Shown here: piece after piece, positions 26,655 to 34,749 of the stretch | Position numbering within the stretch: the first letter of the stretch is position 1 | Layout of the letters: each line of letters begins with the position of its first letter | Assembly (NCBI RefSeq): GCF_000739555.1 | Contig: NZ_BBJN01000020.1 | Location: 41,808 to 105,807, forward strand | From: Halolamina rubra | GTDB taxonomy: Archaea > Halobacteriota > Halobacteria > Halobacteriales > Haloferacaceae | Direction: 5' to 3' | Length of the DNA stretch: 64,000 nucleotides | The notes under the pieces: generated by a model | What the model was told of the DNA's origin: nothing | The model's input: only the letters and a program-made list of their open reading frames with translations | Database searches by the model: none | Made by a program: the position numbers and the translations under genes

Positions 26655-27284
26655 TCATTCTCCCATCTGATTCTTCTTATCTAGCGCCTCGATTGACAGC
26701 TCCGAAACGAACTCCTGTGCCTCCTCTCGGAGTTTAAGCCGAGACGCACGCTCGGATCGTTCGTACTTCTCGGTCCATATTCTCTTCATCACGGGACGGA
26801 GGGGCCGGTGACAGTCGTAAATTGGCTCCGAACCCCGCTTAGATGAAGTATGCAGAACCCATGTCCATCCGTCAGTAGCAATTCCCGCAGCTGGGCGCCC
26901 CGAAATATCGCCGAGATACTGGAACGCCTCATCTCGGGCTTCCTCGATCTGGTTCGGCTTCTTTACCTCGCCGATGACGACACCATCAGCGTTTAGCACC
27001 TCGAAGTCTGGGATTCGGCCACCCAGACCTGCAATTCCTTTCGGTTGTGGTCGGTAGTCGTAGCCGAGTGCGTCGGCTACGTCGGTGACCAGGTGCTCGA
27101 CGATGAAGCGCTCCGGACTCTGTCGGACCTTTTTGCCCTGTAGTACTGTTCCAGAGTGAACGACTCTTGAAGCGTGCCTTCGGGGTGCTCGTTTCCGAAG
27201 TGCCGTGAGGAATCGCTCTACGGCTCGAACTACCTTCTGGGCTCGTGGGTCATTCCCTGCGGCTTCAAAATCAGACTGAACCAT
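26655..27284 (-). CDS. Restriction-endonuclease-like protein (PD-(D/E)XK)
   Basis: 209 residues. Core motif: RIPDFEVL with Asp 93, VVIGEVKKPNQI with Glu 106 and Lys 108, then a Gln/Tyr helix EAFQYLGDISG and AAGIATDGWTWVL. This matches the N-terminal nuclease domain of Type I/IIG restriction subunits (HsdR_N-like), here as a stand-alone protein without helicase or methyltransferase. The N-terminal 60 residues are basic and helical. It is followed by degenerate recombinase sequence, so it may be part of an incomplete island. Likely a DNA nuclease; specificity unknown. Confidence 0.72.
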   Translation of the reverse strand: MVQSDFEAAGNDPRAQKVVRAVERFLTALRKRAPRRHASRVVHSGTVLQGKKVRQSPERFIVEHLVTDVADALGYDYRPQPKGIAGLGGRIPDFEVLNADGVVIGEVKKPNQIEEARDEAFQYLGDISGRPAAGIATDGWTWVLHTSSKRGSEPIYDCHRPLRPVMKRIWTEKYERSERASRLKLREEAQEFVSELSIEALDKKNQMGE

Positions 27285-27292
27285 TTACCGAA

Positions 27293-27380
27293 CCCCGCGT
27301 ACATTCTGGGTCTCACGGCCTCGGGCGACCGCGGTGCTGGCAGCGGACGAAATAGATTGGCGTCGACCTCTTCCTCCAAG
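27293..27380 (+). repeat. Degenerate repeat related to 27711..27800
   Basis: gaaccccgcgtac followed by diverged sequence recurs at 27711. Translated in one frame both read N-P-A-Y then S-G-x-R-G-x-G, so they appear to be old copies of the same coding segment. The two copies flank the small zinc-ribbon gene. Confidence 0.45.
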
Positions 27381-27415
27381 TACAGCCGGCCCCAGCCGGT
27401 GTGAAGACGAACCGA

Positions 27416-27643
27416 TCAAAGTCCGTACTCAGACTCTATCGTAAGGTTTCGTCCCTTGAATAGCCGATAGGCTCCAAAAATGGCTATCGGGATTCCGACC
27501 AGAAGGACACTCGTCACGAGGCCAATGATGAAGATGACTGCACCCATAACCTGCATGGACTTTTGCGGGCGGTAATCGCACCGGGGGCACTTCTGCGTCC
27601 CGTCGTCGGCCTCTTTGTCACATCTTGCACAGGTGACGGTCAT
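27416..27643 (-). CDS. Small zinc-ribbon membrane protein
   Basis: 75 residues from the ATG at 27643. An N-terminal zinc ribbon (TCARCDKEADDG..CPRCDYRP; two C-x-x-C pairs) is followed by two hydrophobic helices or one long hairpin (about 31-62, VMGAVIFIIGLVTSVLLVG). Small zinc-ribbon/TM proteins are common and mostly uncharacterised in haloarchaea. No link to neighbours visible apart from lying between two degenerate repeat copies. Confidence 0.65.
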   Translation of the reverse strand: MTVTCARCDKEADDGTQKCPRCDYRPQKSMQVMGAVIFIIGLVTSVLLVGIPIAIFGAYRLFKGRNLTIESEYGL

Positions 27644-27722
27644 GCGACGGCCCACACATCCCCGCCCCATAACCTCTCTGTCTCACGTCCTGACGGCCTA
27701 GCCTCCTAGAACCCCGCGTACT

Positions 27723-28045
27723 TTGCTGGTCGAATGGACTCTGGCGGCCGCGGCCCGGGAGCGGACGACGTCGATCGGCCTCGACCTCACCGAGGGCGGC
27801 GTCCGTGACGTTGTGAAGTGGACCGCCGAGGCAGCGCTGGCCAAACCGGCGACCACTTCCGGCAAGTCAGTTCCCACGACCTACGTCGTCGATTTACCCA
27901 GCGTCTCCTGGTCGAGAAGGAGATTAACCCACGAGTGGTGATGCAGGTCGGCGGCTGGGACTCGTTCCAAGCAATCGAGCCCTATCTAAACGCGCCGACG
28001 CCCGACGTCGTCAACGAGGCTTTCGAGGAGGTTGGATTAGTGTGA
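27723..28045 (+). pseudogene. Tyrosine recombinase fragment, frameshifted
   Basis: A remnant unlike the 20.2/25.3 kb copies. One frame (27723 onward) gives GLDLTEGGVRDVVKWTAEAAL; the other (stop 28045) gives TGDHFRQVSSHDLRRRFTQRLLVEKEINPRVV, with the His-x-x-Arg box HDLRRRF, then VGGWDSFQAIEPYL carrying the position of the catalytic Tyr (Y in EPYL). A frameshift lies near 27842. The first Arg box is missing, so it cannot recombine. Its last codons overlap the GTG of the next small gene, the coupling expected if integrase and the small gene once formed an operon. Confidence 0.75.
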
Positions 28046-28272
28046 GCAGCAACGGTTACGAGCGCATCGTGGAACTGATCGCGGAGAACCCTGCCCTCGA
28101 CGTCGAGGAACTGGTCAAGATGGCGACTGTTGAAGGGTTCGACGCCGACAATGCTCGCGAGTGGTTGGAGGACGCTCTAGAGAAGAACGACGTACTGGAG
28201 TTTGATAGTAAGTATCGGGTAGTGCGGACGGGAGAATACTCATTCGGGGAGTTTGACCACCAAGAGGGATGA
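28042..28272 (+). CDS. Small winged-helix-like protein
   Basis: 76 residues from a GTG that overlaps the stop of the recombinase remnant (gtgtga). The pattern IVELIAENPALDVEELVKMATVEGFDADNAREWLEDALEKNDVLEF followed by a strand pair (KYRVV) fits a small helix-turn-helix with wing, with a conserved EWLEDALEKN helix. Genes like this are frequent after haloarchaeal integrases and may control excision; here this is inference from position only. Confidence 0.6.
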   Translation: MSSNGYERIVELIAENPALDVEELVKMATVEGFDADNAREWLEDALEKNDVLEFDSKYRVVRTGEYSFGEFDHQEG

Positions 28273-28432
28273 GCTGCGACAATTGAGCAACTTCGACCCC
28301 GTCGACATCCTAGGGTACCTCAACGATGCTGCGAGTTACTGTTCAGTCGCAGAGGCCACGTCGAACATCATCCGGCAGACCCTCACGACGATTCATCAAA
28401 TTGGGGAGCGCCGGCGAGCTTTAATTATCTGA
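28253..28432 (+). CDS. Possible 59-residue protein
   Basis: A frame from TTG 28253 to the stop at 28430..28432, overlapping the end of the preceding gene. Its sequence is protein-like: LSNFDPVDILGYLND, AEATSNIIRQTLTTIHQIGERRRALII, two amphipathic helices. Not recognised. The TTG start is weak, and the frame may be the end of a larger lost gene. The 3' end overlaps the protease gene on the other strand by twelve bases. Confidence 0.3.
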   Translation: MTTKRDELRQLSNFDPVDILGYLNDAASYCSVAEATSNIIRQTLTTIHQIGERRRALII

Positions 28433-29227
28433 GGCGAGTAGAATCTCTTCGATTAGTTCAGCGTACCAAGCAGAGTTGAGATCTAGCCACATCCGTTCGT
28501 TTTCGCCCTCCTGAACAGGTTGTTTTAGCGTTGAGGAATGAATTCCTAGTAGCTTGTAGGCAGGCCCCCAAAGATCGATACCACCGTAAGTGATGAGAGT
28601 TACAGGCCCTGCAACGACAGGACTTCCACTCATCCCTGGGTGCATTCGAGCATCCGTCAGGAACATCGGTGTTCCGTTATACGGGAGACCGTAGTTGGTC
28701 GATATGATTGCATCTCTCATAACCGGGAAGTCAAAATCTTTGTCGACGTACTGTCCCGGATAACCGACGATTTGAGCCCTGTCCCCAGCTAGGACCCTAT
28801 CTTTCTCAGATAGAATGGATTCCTTATTAAATGCTAAACTCCCCGTTTCCGGGTCGCGATCGTCCTCGATTCCAATCCGCGGATTAATCGAATCGAGATT
28901 GAAATCGAGGGGGACCGCGGCAATATCAAATTCCGACTCATGTCCGTACCAATCCTCCCCTTCCCCCTCTGCAACATCAATGTCGTGGAATTCCCTCTCA
29001 ATTGGAACCGGATGACTTCGAGTAAAAATACGCATAGAATCCGGAGAACTCCCCTCTTGAGGTGCTATGACATGCCTATTGGTTATAAGGTATGTCTCCT
29101 CTTCAAAATTATAGTAGAATCCAGTGGCATGACCCTCCTCATTGGGGAACCGGATTCTCGTTATTGTGGTGTGTAATGGATGAATTGAATGGCTAAACCA
29201 TTCTGGCCCAACCTCATCTATGCCCAT
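28421..29227 (-). CDS. Trypsin-like serine protease domain protein
   Basis: 268 residues without signal peptide, so cytoplasmic. The chymotrypsin-fold catalytic triad is visible: His 52 in LITNRHVI, Asp 101 in EFDIAAV, Ser 202 in GMSGSPVV. It begins with a strand HATGFYYNFEEETYLITN as in HtrA-like and phage-defence-associated trypsin domains, and ends after the protease domain with a short C-terminal helix; no PDZ domain. Stand-alone cytoplasmic trypsin-like proteins in archaeal and bacterial islands are often effectors of abortive defence systems, which is an inference from context here, as no partner gene is next to it. Confidence 0.82.
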   Translation of the reverse strand: MGIDEVGPEWFSHSIHPLHTTITRIRFPNEEGHATGFYYNFEEETYLITNRHVIAPQEGSSPDSMRIFTRSHPVPIEREFHDIDVAEGEGEDWYGHESEFDIAAVPLDFNLDSINPRIGIEDDRDPETGSLAFNKESILSEKDRVLAGDRAQIVGYPGQYVDKDFDFPVMRDAIISTNYGLPYNGTPMFLTDARMHPGMSGSPVVAGPVTLITYGGIDLWGPAYKLLGIHSSTLKQPVQEGENERMWLDLNSAWYAELIEEILLASDN

Positions 29228-29264
29228 AGAGTATTGTTATGTCAAAATCATTTAATTGGTATGG

Positions 29265-29471
29265 TTAGGTTCGATAGCCCTTGTCAGTTCGCTCAAGCTC
29301 TCCATCTTCGACAGCATCGGCCAGCAGATCTTCGACGGCGTGGACGTCGACGGAACCCTCGCGAGGGTGCATCTTGACTCGCCCAGCAGGGATGGTGTCG
29401 GGCTGCTTCGGCGACGTATTTTACTCGACGATGCGCACGACTGGATTGTTCGACCGGCTGCGCTGAGGCAT
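29265..29471 (-). pseudogene. Small 68-codon gene with one in-frame TAA
   Basis: The frame from ATG 29471 runs MPQRSRSNNPVVRIVE, then TAA at codon 17 (29421..29423), then NTSPKQPDTIPAGRVKMHP, VDVHAVEDLLADAVEDGELERT, DKGYRT and a stop at 29265. Both parts are in the same frame and read as one protein with a winged-helix-like end, so a single base change would restore it. No tRNA-suppression signal is visible. I consider it a decayed gene; a sequencing error is possible. Confidence 0.5.
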
Positions 29472-29512
29472 GGGTGGGTGTGAAGCCGTAGAAGGGTTAG
29501 TTCCGACGGCGT

Positions 29513-29640
29513 GCCACCCTGCGAAGCGCTCGAACGCGAGCCTCCGCTAGGGTGGCGGGGCGATGCTGGAGGCGCCCGAGTCAGGGCGCCGACCCTTCGT
29601 TGCGGATGGAATCCGCGACCGAAAGGAACGATATTTTTGT
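29513..29640 (+). other. Cluster of three hairpins, possible structured RNA or terminator region
   Basis: Perfect stems in succession: gccaccct/agggtggc (29513..29520 with 29549..29556, enclosing gctcg-aacg-cgagc), ggcgccc/gggcgcc (29571..29577 with 29584..29590, 6-base loop) and gcggat/atccgc (29602..29607 with 29611..29616, 3-base loop), then a T-rich tail (tttttgttt, 29634..). The region 29472..29874 has no gene that I can support. This is unusual compared with the rest of the window; a small noncoding RNA or a protein-coding remnant are both possible. Confidence 0.3.
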
Positions 29641-29814
29641 TTCTATGATTGCCTATTCAGACGTTCTAAGACGGTTCCCACGCGGGAACAGGGTGGATCA
29701 CGATGATGGACGCTTCGGGGAAATCGATGGCCCGACCCCGGACTAGATTAGGAGCAATGGCTAGAACGCGGAACACGAAGAATATCTATTCGGTTTTGAG
29801 ATATTGGCTAACAA

Positions 29815-29826
29815 ATAATTATTTAT
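29815..29826 (+). promoter_or_regulatory. Putative TATA box of the C39-like peptidase operon
   Basis: ataattatttat at 29815..29826 stands in a strongly AT-rich patch and would start transcription about 25-28 bases downstream, roughly 20-25 bases before the ATG at 29875. Confidence 0.45.
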
Positions 29827-29874
29827 GCGGGCTGTTCAAATGGCAGATAAGTCTGCTTTTGGACCACTAAACAG

Positions 29875-30480
29875 ATGAATGAACACAAGCTTGAGGTGGG
29901 CGGGATCGATGCCCTTCACGTTCCAATTAGAACCCAACCGAATCGAGAGAATGAGTGCCTTCTGTACGCAATGGAAATGGTTCTAACCTACTGCTCAGAG
30001 GTGCATCCGTCCTCAGACGTTCGGGACAGTACTAATCTCCTCACGGCTCAAGATTTGAAGGATGACCACGTCACGATACGTGATTCGGGTTGGGCGCCAT
30101 CTCCTGATGACATTGAGTCTCTTTCCGAACATCTCGGAGTGGTCAAAATGGATATGAATTACTGGAAGCGCTCCCCTCCGCATAACGGATTCGAGAGTAT
30201 AATCGATGGGGGGCTAGAGCGGAGAATGCCTACGATTGTCGTTGTTGACGCGAAGAGAATTCAGGGCTTGGACTCCACAGACGGACAGCATGCCATCGTG
30301 ATAACCGGGATGTCAAAGAGTCACGTTTCAATTGCCAACCCTTGGGATCGCCGGCAAAAGACTCTGAAAAAGGGAATTGTTAAAGATGCGTGGGACACAA
30401 AGCTAAACCGAATCATCACCGTAGAGGCGAGTGAGCAGCAGTCACTATCCGGTCAAAAGCCAATTACCTCAACACCATGA
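29875..30480 (+). CDS. C39-like cysteine peptidase domain protein
   Basis: 201 residues. NRENECLLYAMEMVLTYC carries the nucleophile Cys 28 at the start of a helix; DGQHAIVITGM gives His 139, and SIANPWD gives Asn 155/Asp 158 as the third residue, the order and spacing of papain-like C39 peptidases. There is no signal peptide or ABC transporter, so it is not a bacteriocin exporter domain but a free cytoplasmic peptidase. The next gene overlaps its stop by four bases (atga), so the two products are very likely made and act together. Related single-domain C39 peptidases occur in archaeal islands with no known substrate. Confidence 0.75.
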   Translation: MNEHKLEVGGIDALHVPIRTQPNRENECLLYAMEMVLTYCSEVHPSSDVRDSTNLLTAQDLKDDHVTIRDSGWAPSPDDIESLSEHLGVVKMDMNYWKRSPPHNGFESIIDGGLERRMPTIVVVDAKRIQGLDSTDGQHAIVITGMSKSHVSIANPWDRRQKTLKKGIVKDAWDTKLNRIITVEASEQQSLSGQKPITSTP

Positions 30481-31460
30481 GCATCGAAGAAGAACAAAAT
30501 GGGGAACCGAAGGTAATCAGCGAGAGGGAGGCCCGCCTGAACGCGGAGGAGGTCCTCGCTTTCGAGATCGGGAACTTACCTCATCTCGGCGAGCCCAAAG
30601 AGACTGAGGAGGTCTATGTCTTCCCCTTGGTGACTACGATGCCACGGGTGATTTTCGACGGGGAACGAGAGCGTCCGGTGGATGTGAAGTTCATGTCTGA
30701 AGAGAAGGTTGGTGAGATCCGGATAGACTCCACCACCGGTGAAGTAGCTGATCGATCCCACGTATATGAGATTGAGCGAAGGATTCGTCGTCAGCAACGA
30801 GAGATAGAGGAAGCAGTCGAGAAAGCACTCGTTCGTTCTTCAGCTGGGCGGTTCTCCAAATTACCCTTCCCGGAACACAGGTACACCCCAATATCCGACA
30901 TTCTGTCACACCTTATTCTTGAGGGGCCAATCGAAGAGGACACTCTCGACGAGATGAACGGAGCTGACCAAGAGAAATACCAAGAGTACGCTGAGATGCT
31001 GGAAGACGTGAGCTTGGTTCGAAAGCGCGGCGATGAGATCGTGGCTGATGATATATTCATAGAGATTCAGGCAGACCAGGATACCCGTCCTGAGATGTTA
31101 AACGCCGCACTGGCCCACTTCTTCGAGAAAGGTGCGGAGAATATCAAAACGATCCGGGAAATATTGGGGCCGTACCTCGTTCTAGCAGGGTACTACTACC
31201 AAGAAGCCATTTTAGTAGATGATGGCACTCCTTCGATCACCGAGAAGGAGTTCCGTGAGGAGATCGAGAAATCATACTCAGGGAACAACCGAGCACAGAA
31301 GAAGTTCAAGCTCTCTAGATACATGATCCAACTAGAGGAAGTCGATCTTCTGGAAAGTGATACTGATCGGGAAAGGGCTTGGACCGGTAACGACGATGTG
31401 AAGCAGAATCTACTGCGGCAAGGGGACATGCTCTCCCCCATCTCTGATGTGATGGCTTAA
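30477..31460 (+). CDS. Unknown partner of the C39-like peptidase
   Basis: 327 residues, not recognised. Three parts can be seen: residues about 18-85, an alpha/beta unit (EREARLNAEEVLAFEIGNL, then VGEIRIDSTTGEVAD) that resembles PepSY-like inhibitory domains; about 85-180, a highly charged helical region (YEIERRIRRQQREIEEAVEKAL), probably coiled coil; and about 180-327, a helical domain (TRPEMLNAALAHFFEKGAENIKTIREILG, GYYYQEAILVDDG). Overlaps the peptidase stop, so translation is coupled. A PepSY-like unit next to a peptidase would fit an inhibitor/activator pair, but this is inference from pattern only. Confidence 0.65.
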   Translation: MSIEEEQNGEPKVISEREARLNAEEVLAFEIGNLPHLGEPKETEEVYVFPLVTTMPRVIFDGERERPVDVKFMSEEKVGEIRIDSTTGEVADRSHVYEIERRIRRQQREIEEAVEKALVRSSAGRFSKLPFPEHRYTPISDILSHLILEGPIEEDTLDEMNGADQEKYQEYAEMLEDVSLVRKRGDEIVADDIFIEIQADQDTRPEMLNAALAHFFEKGAENIKTIREILGPYLVLAGYYYQEAILVDDGTPSITEKEFREEIEKSYSGNNRAQKKFKLSRYMIQLEEVDLLESDTDRERAWTGNDDVKQNLLRQGDMLSPISDVMA

Positions 31461-31885
31461 GCTAGATCAGTTGCTAACCTCATGAAGTAGCCTGCAATCG
31501 ATCCCGCGAAGAAAATCACAGCTCCCCCGTTCGTGCCAGTATTAATCGAGAACCAGAGTAATCCAGCGAAGAGTCCACAAACAAGAACGATGCTGAGGAC
31601 CATTGCGGCTAGTCGGAACTTGAATTCTCTTTTTGCACTTGCTCGATATTCATCGGTTAGCCCCCCAACTAAATCGTTGAATTGATCGGGGGAATATCGA
31701 GAGAGAACCTCTGCTAGAGCTCCTGAACCTACTGCGGTATCTATTGAGTCCGCAACCTCCTCAGGTGACGCGCCGATCGGTTCATCTTCAAATTCAACTT
31801 CTTTCTCTTCAGCGGGTGATTCAACCGTAGCTGACTTGTCGTCGCCATCTTCTGACTCTCTAGACCCGTTTCCCCGTTCACTCAT
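31457..31885 (-). CDS. Membrane protein, convergent with the C39 operon
   Basis: 142 residues from the ATG at 31885 (a longer frame upstream is possible). The N-terminal 75 residues are acidic and disordered in appearance (DDKSATVESPAEEKEVEFEDEP), followed by a helix that resembles a short signal helix (LAEVLSRYSPDQFNDLVGGL) and two transmembrane helices (MVLSIVLVCGLFAGLLWF and GAVIFFAGSIAGYFM). Its 3' end overlaps that of the previous gene by four bases. Function unknown; being placed tail to tail with the peptidase pair it might be part of the same module. Confidence 0.6.
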   Translation of the reverse strand: MSERGNGSRESEDGDDKSATVESPAEEKEVEFEDEPIGASPEEVADSIDTAVGSGALAEVLSRYSPDQFNDLVGGLTDEYRASAKREFKFRLAAMVLSIVLVCGLFAGLLWFSINTGTNGGAVIFFAGSIAGYFMRLATDLA

Positions 31886-32359
31886 GTTCGAGGTTTTTGT
31901 GCCATACTGTATAAATATCACTGCAAACAACTTAGCAGCTAACTACTGGAAATGAGTATGCGCATTCCCAGAATAGTCAACGATTGCGGAAAGCTTCGCC
32001 CACCTCTACAAATTATTCGATTGCACCGACCTTGTAGTCATGCGATTTCAATTGGATACTATGGTCTCCCTGAACGTTTTCGCAAAACGCATTGTAGCCA
32101 AGCCTGAGGGACCCTCGCTTCCCGTGCTTCAACTGGAACCATCTGAGAAATAGAGGGGGCGGGGCGGTGTATTTTGTTGTCCCTGTCCCGTTAGGGACAC
32201 CGCCTAAGGGGTATTGCCCACCCGCTGAAAACGCGGCCGTCGACGCCGGCGCTCTCGAGCTGGAAAGCCATCAGCAAAGTGTGACGATCCGGGGAATTCT
32301 GTCGCGCGAGGCCGGAAACTAGGGGTGTTGGATAGAGATGCCTCTCACCAGTCGCCGCG
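31886..32359. other. Gene-free stretch
   Basis: No gene that I can support in about 470 bases. It contains an inverted repeat tgtccc/gggaca (plus strand about 32180..32200) followed by the end of the provirus-like operon, which may be a transcription terminator for that minus-strand operon. Left part AT-rich and right part GC-rich, marking the boundary between two acquired segments. Confidence 0.4.
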
Positions 32360-34345
32360 CTAGCCGGGCGTCTCGGGGATCTCGAAGTCGGGCTCGGCGG
32401 CGTCGCGAACGTCGATGTCGAAGCCGGCCTCCTCGACAGCCAGCTGGATCTCGTCGGCACTCCAGCCGGCGCCGGCGTCGATCATGCGCTTGACCTCGGA
32501 GATGGCGTCGACGACGTCGAGACCGGCGAACGTCCGCTCGGCGAGCTTCCGAACACCCTCAGGGACACGATCAGTCTTCGCCGCCTGGATCAACTCGTTC
32601 GGATCCTCGCGATGGGGATCGCCGGCCTCGTCGTGCCAGTGAACCGTCTGCGGGAACATCCCGGGGCCACGTCCGGCATCCGTCCACGCCTCCAGCCCGT
32701 CCTTCGTGACGTCGCCGGCGTCGACGGGCGCCTCGGACCCACGATCGGGATGCGGGAGACAGGTGCCGAGCTCGAGGACCTCACCATCGTCGACGACCTC
32801 GGCATCCCACTTCTGGCGCCAGTTCTCGAAGGCGTCGCCGGCCGTGCGCTGGTAGGCATCCTTCTCGAGGACGGTATCGGCGCGGCGCATCGCGTGGTCG
32901 ATCGTCGAGACGAACTGCGTGGCCGTCCGGCCGACGATCTCCTGGAACTGCTCGCGAAGGTTTGCTGAGTGGAACGTGATCACGCCGTTGTCGGACTCGA
33001 CGGCCTTACCCATCCGCTGGAGCCAGCGATACACCGTCGACGCCGACACCTCGGCGCCATCGGCAAGGTCGTCGTACCGAGCATGACCACCATCGGCGAT
33101 CAGCTGCTCGGTCAGATCCAGCCCGGAGTTGGTCATGCGCTGCAGGGAGCGAACGATCATCGACTCCTGGGAGCGCTCGATTGCCGGCGTCGGATCATCG
33201 GCGAGCTCGGGCGCCAGGTCAGTCGGCTCGGCACGGAAGTGCCAGTCCTCGACGAACGCACCGACGCCCTCCTCGGTCTCGGCACCCAGTGCGTCCGGGT
33301 CGATCGGGATGCCGGACCACGCGAGCACGTTCACCAACCGCTCCTCGAGCTCGCGACCAAGCTCGTGACGCTCGGACCACGACGCCGTCGAGTCGTTGAG
33401 CGTGACCTGGTTCATCTGCCCGGTGTAGAGCGCGCCGAACTTCGGGTAGTACAGCGGATCCTCTGGATCGCTGTGGACGTTCTCGGGGTGGTAGGACTTC
33501 AGCTGGCCACCGTGCTGGTGGCCAGGGATCATCGTCCCGGAACTGGAGGAGTCGTGCAGGAGCCGACTCATGTGGCCCTGCACATCGCGGTTATCCCAGA
33601 AGAACGCCCCCTTGGAGCCGGCCTGATCGGAGAGCAACATCGCGAGCGAGTGGAAGGCCCCACCCTGTCGCGTGAGCTTCTCCGAGAGCTTCCGGGAGAG
33701 CCGGAGGTAGCGCTCGTACTGGATGATGTTCGACGTCGGGAGCGGCTCGCCGAAGCGATCGTCGCCCCAGTTCTCGTCGACATCCTCCGCGAGCGCCTTG
33801 CACGCGTGTTGGAGAACGTGGAGGTACTCGTCGGGCTCGAGGTTCGACCCCTCGACGTGCACGTTGTACCCGCGGTCGGGCTGGTGATCGTGATCGAACG
33901 GACTCGCGATGTCGGTGCCCGTATCGACGTGCTCCATCCCGGCGTACCGAGGCCGGACGTGGAAGTCGGCCTTCCGCTCGCCGAAGCCTTCGACGTTGAT
34001 CCGGGGCTCCCACATCCCGCGATCCTGCGAGAGATCGAACTCGGGATGCGGGGCGATCTTCCCCGCTGGATTGCCGTCGTCATCAGTCCCGTAGTACAGC
34101 GAGATCTCGACGGACTCCATCGGCTCTTCGTCGTCGTCGACGGGCGCCGCCGGATGCGGCTCGACGGTCCAGGGAATCTCGGTCTCGACCGTGGTCCCAC
34201 CGCCGTGCTGGCGCATCAGGCCACAGATGGCCCAGTAGGCAGCCATCGAGTTTGACAGCCCGCGTTCGGAGAAGTTGAGGTTCGCGCGGAGCTCGTGGGG
34301 CGCGCTGCCGACGATCGGCGCCTCGGGGTTCGGACGGACAGTCAT
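32360..34345 (-). CDS. Large conserved provirus/plasmid protein with winged-helix segment
   Basis: 661 residues from the ATG at 34345, which overlaps the previous stop (atga). This is a protein type I have seen only in haloarchaeal proviruses and plasmids; no enzymatic motif is visible. Features: N-terminal LRANLNFSERGLSNS, an Asp/Glu-rich region, many Trp/His/Tyr residues (FHSLAMLLSDQAG, IPGHQHGGQLKSY), a helix-turn-helix at about residues 420-470 (DDLADGAEVSASTVYRWLQRMGKAV), and a C-terminal acidic helical end. The HTH and position as last and largest gene of a replication/control-type operon suggest a role in replication or regulation of the element. Function uncertain. Confidence 0.72.
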   Translation of the reverse strand: MTVRPNPEAPIVGSAPHELRANLNFSERGLSNSMAAYWAICGLMRQHGGGTTVETEIPWTVEPHPAAPVDDDEEPMESVEISLYYGTDDDGNPAGKIAPHPEFDLSQDRGMWEPRINVEGFGERKADFHVRPRYAGMEHVDTGTDIASPFDHDHQPDRGYNVHVEGSNLEPDEYLHVLQHACKALAEDVDENWGDDRFGEPLPTSNIIQYERYLRLSRKLSEKLTRQGGAFHSLAMLLSDQAGSKGAFFWDNRDVQGHMSRLLHDSSSSGTMIPGHQHGGQLKSYHPENVHSDPEDPLYYPKFGALYTGQMNQVTLNDSTASWSERHELGRELEERLVNVLAWSGIPIDPDALGAETEEGVGAFVEDWHFRAEPTDLAPELADDPTPAIERSQESMIVRSLQRMTNSGLDLTEQLIADGGHARYDDLADGAEVSASTVYRWLQRMGKAVESDNGVITFHSANLREQFQEIVGRTATQFVSTIDHAMRRADTVLEKDAYQRTAGDAFENWRQKWDAEVVDDGEVLELGTCLPHPDRGSEAPVDAGDVTKDGLEAWTDAGRGPGMFPQTVHWHDEAGDPHREDPNELIQAAKTDRVPEGVRKLAERTFAGLDVVDAISEVKRMIDAGAGWSADEIQLAVEEAGFDIDVRDAAEPDFEIPETPG

Positions 34346-34749
34346 GCCGAACCACCTCGCGGGCTCTCGAAGCGCCACAGGTCGACTGGCTGCCAGTCGT
34401 ACTCCTCACTCTCCCCGACGCCGAGAACTTCCTCGCGTTGCTCTTCGAGGACGATTTCGAGGGTGTCGAAATCGAAGTGTTTCGTGAGACGGCGACTGAC
34501 ACGAACCCGAGCGCTGTTGTGGAACTCCGTATACGCCCACTCGGCGAGGACCTCGTCGGTACAGATGCCACGGGCATCAGCCGGCCCGTAGCCTAACTCG
34601 ACGCTGCCGACGCGAGTCCAGCCATCGCGCCGGCGCTCCTCCAGGCGGACGAAGCGATTGGGACTGTCCTCGAAGGACTGCTCGCGAAGGCGGAGGCTGG
34701 GCTCCCGCTCGGCGGTCTCGAAGTGCTTCTCGGTGGTGGCGTCGGTCAC
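34342..34749 (-). CDS. Hypothetical provirus operon protein
   Basis: 135 residues from a GTG overlapping the previous stop. Highly charged, beta-rich in the centre (NRFVRLEERRRDGWTRVGSVELGYG, then RVSRRLTKHFDFDTLEIVLEEQREEVLG). Not recognised. The start and stop both overlap neighbours, so expression is coupled to the methyltransferase and the large protein downstream. Confidence 0.7.
   Translation of the reverse strand: MTDATTEKHFETAEREPSLRLREQSFEDSPNRFVRLEERRRDGWTRVGSVELGYGPADARGICTDEVLAEWAYTEFHNSARVRVSRRLTKHFDFDTLEIVLEEQREEVLGVGESEEYDWQPVDLWRFESPRGGSA

Noticed and set aside
32100..32160. Sequence resembling a haloarchaeal CRISPR repeat (gttgaagcacgggaag on the minus strand)
   Set aside because: Occurs only once, with no regularly spaced copies; no cas genes in the window.
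32969..34255. 428-codon open frame on the plus strand
   Set aside because: Shadow of the minus-strand provirus gene 32360..34345: arginine/valine-rich with no motif, as usual in GC-rich DNA.
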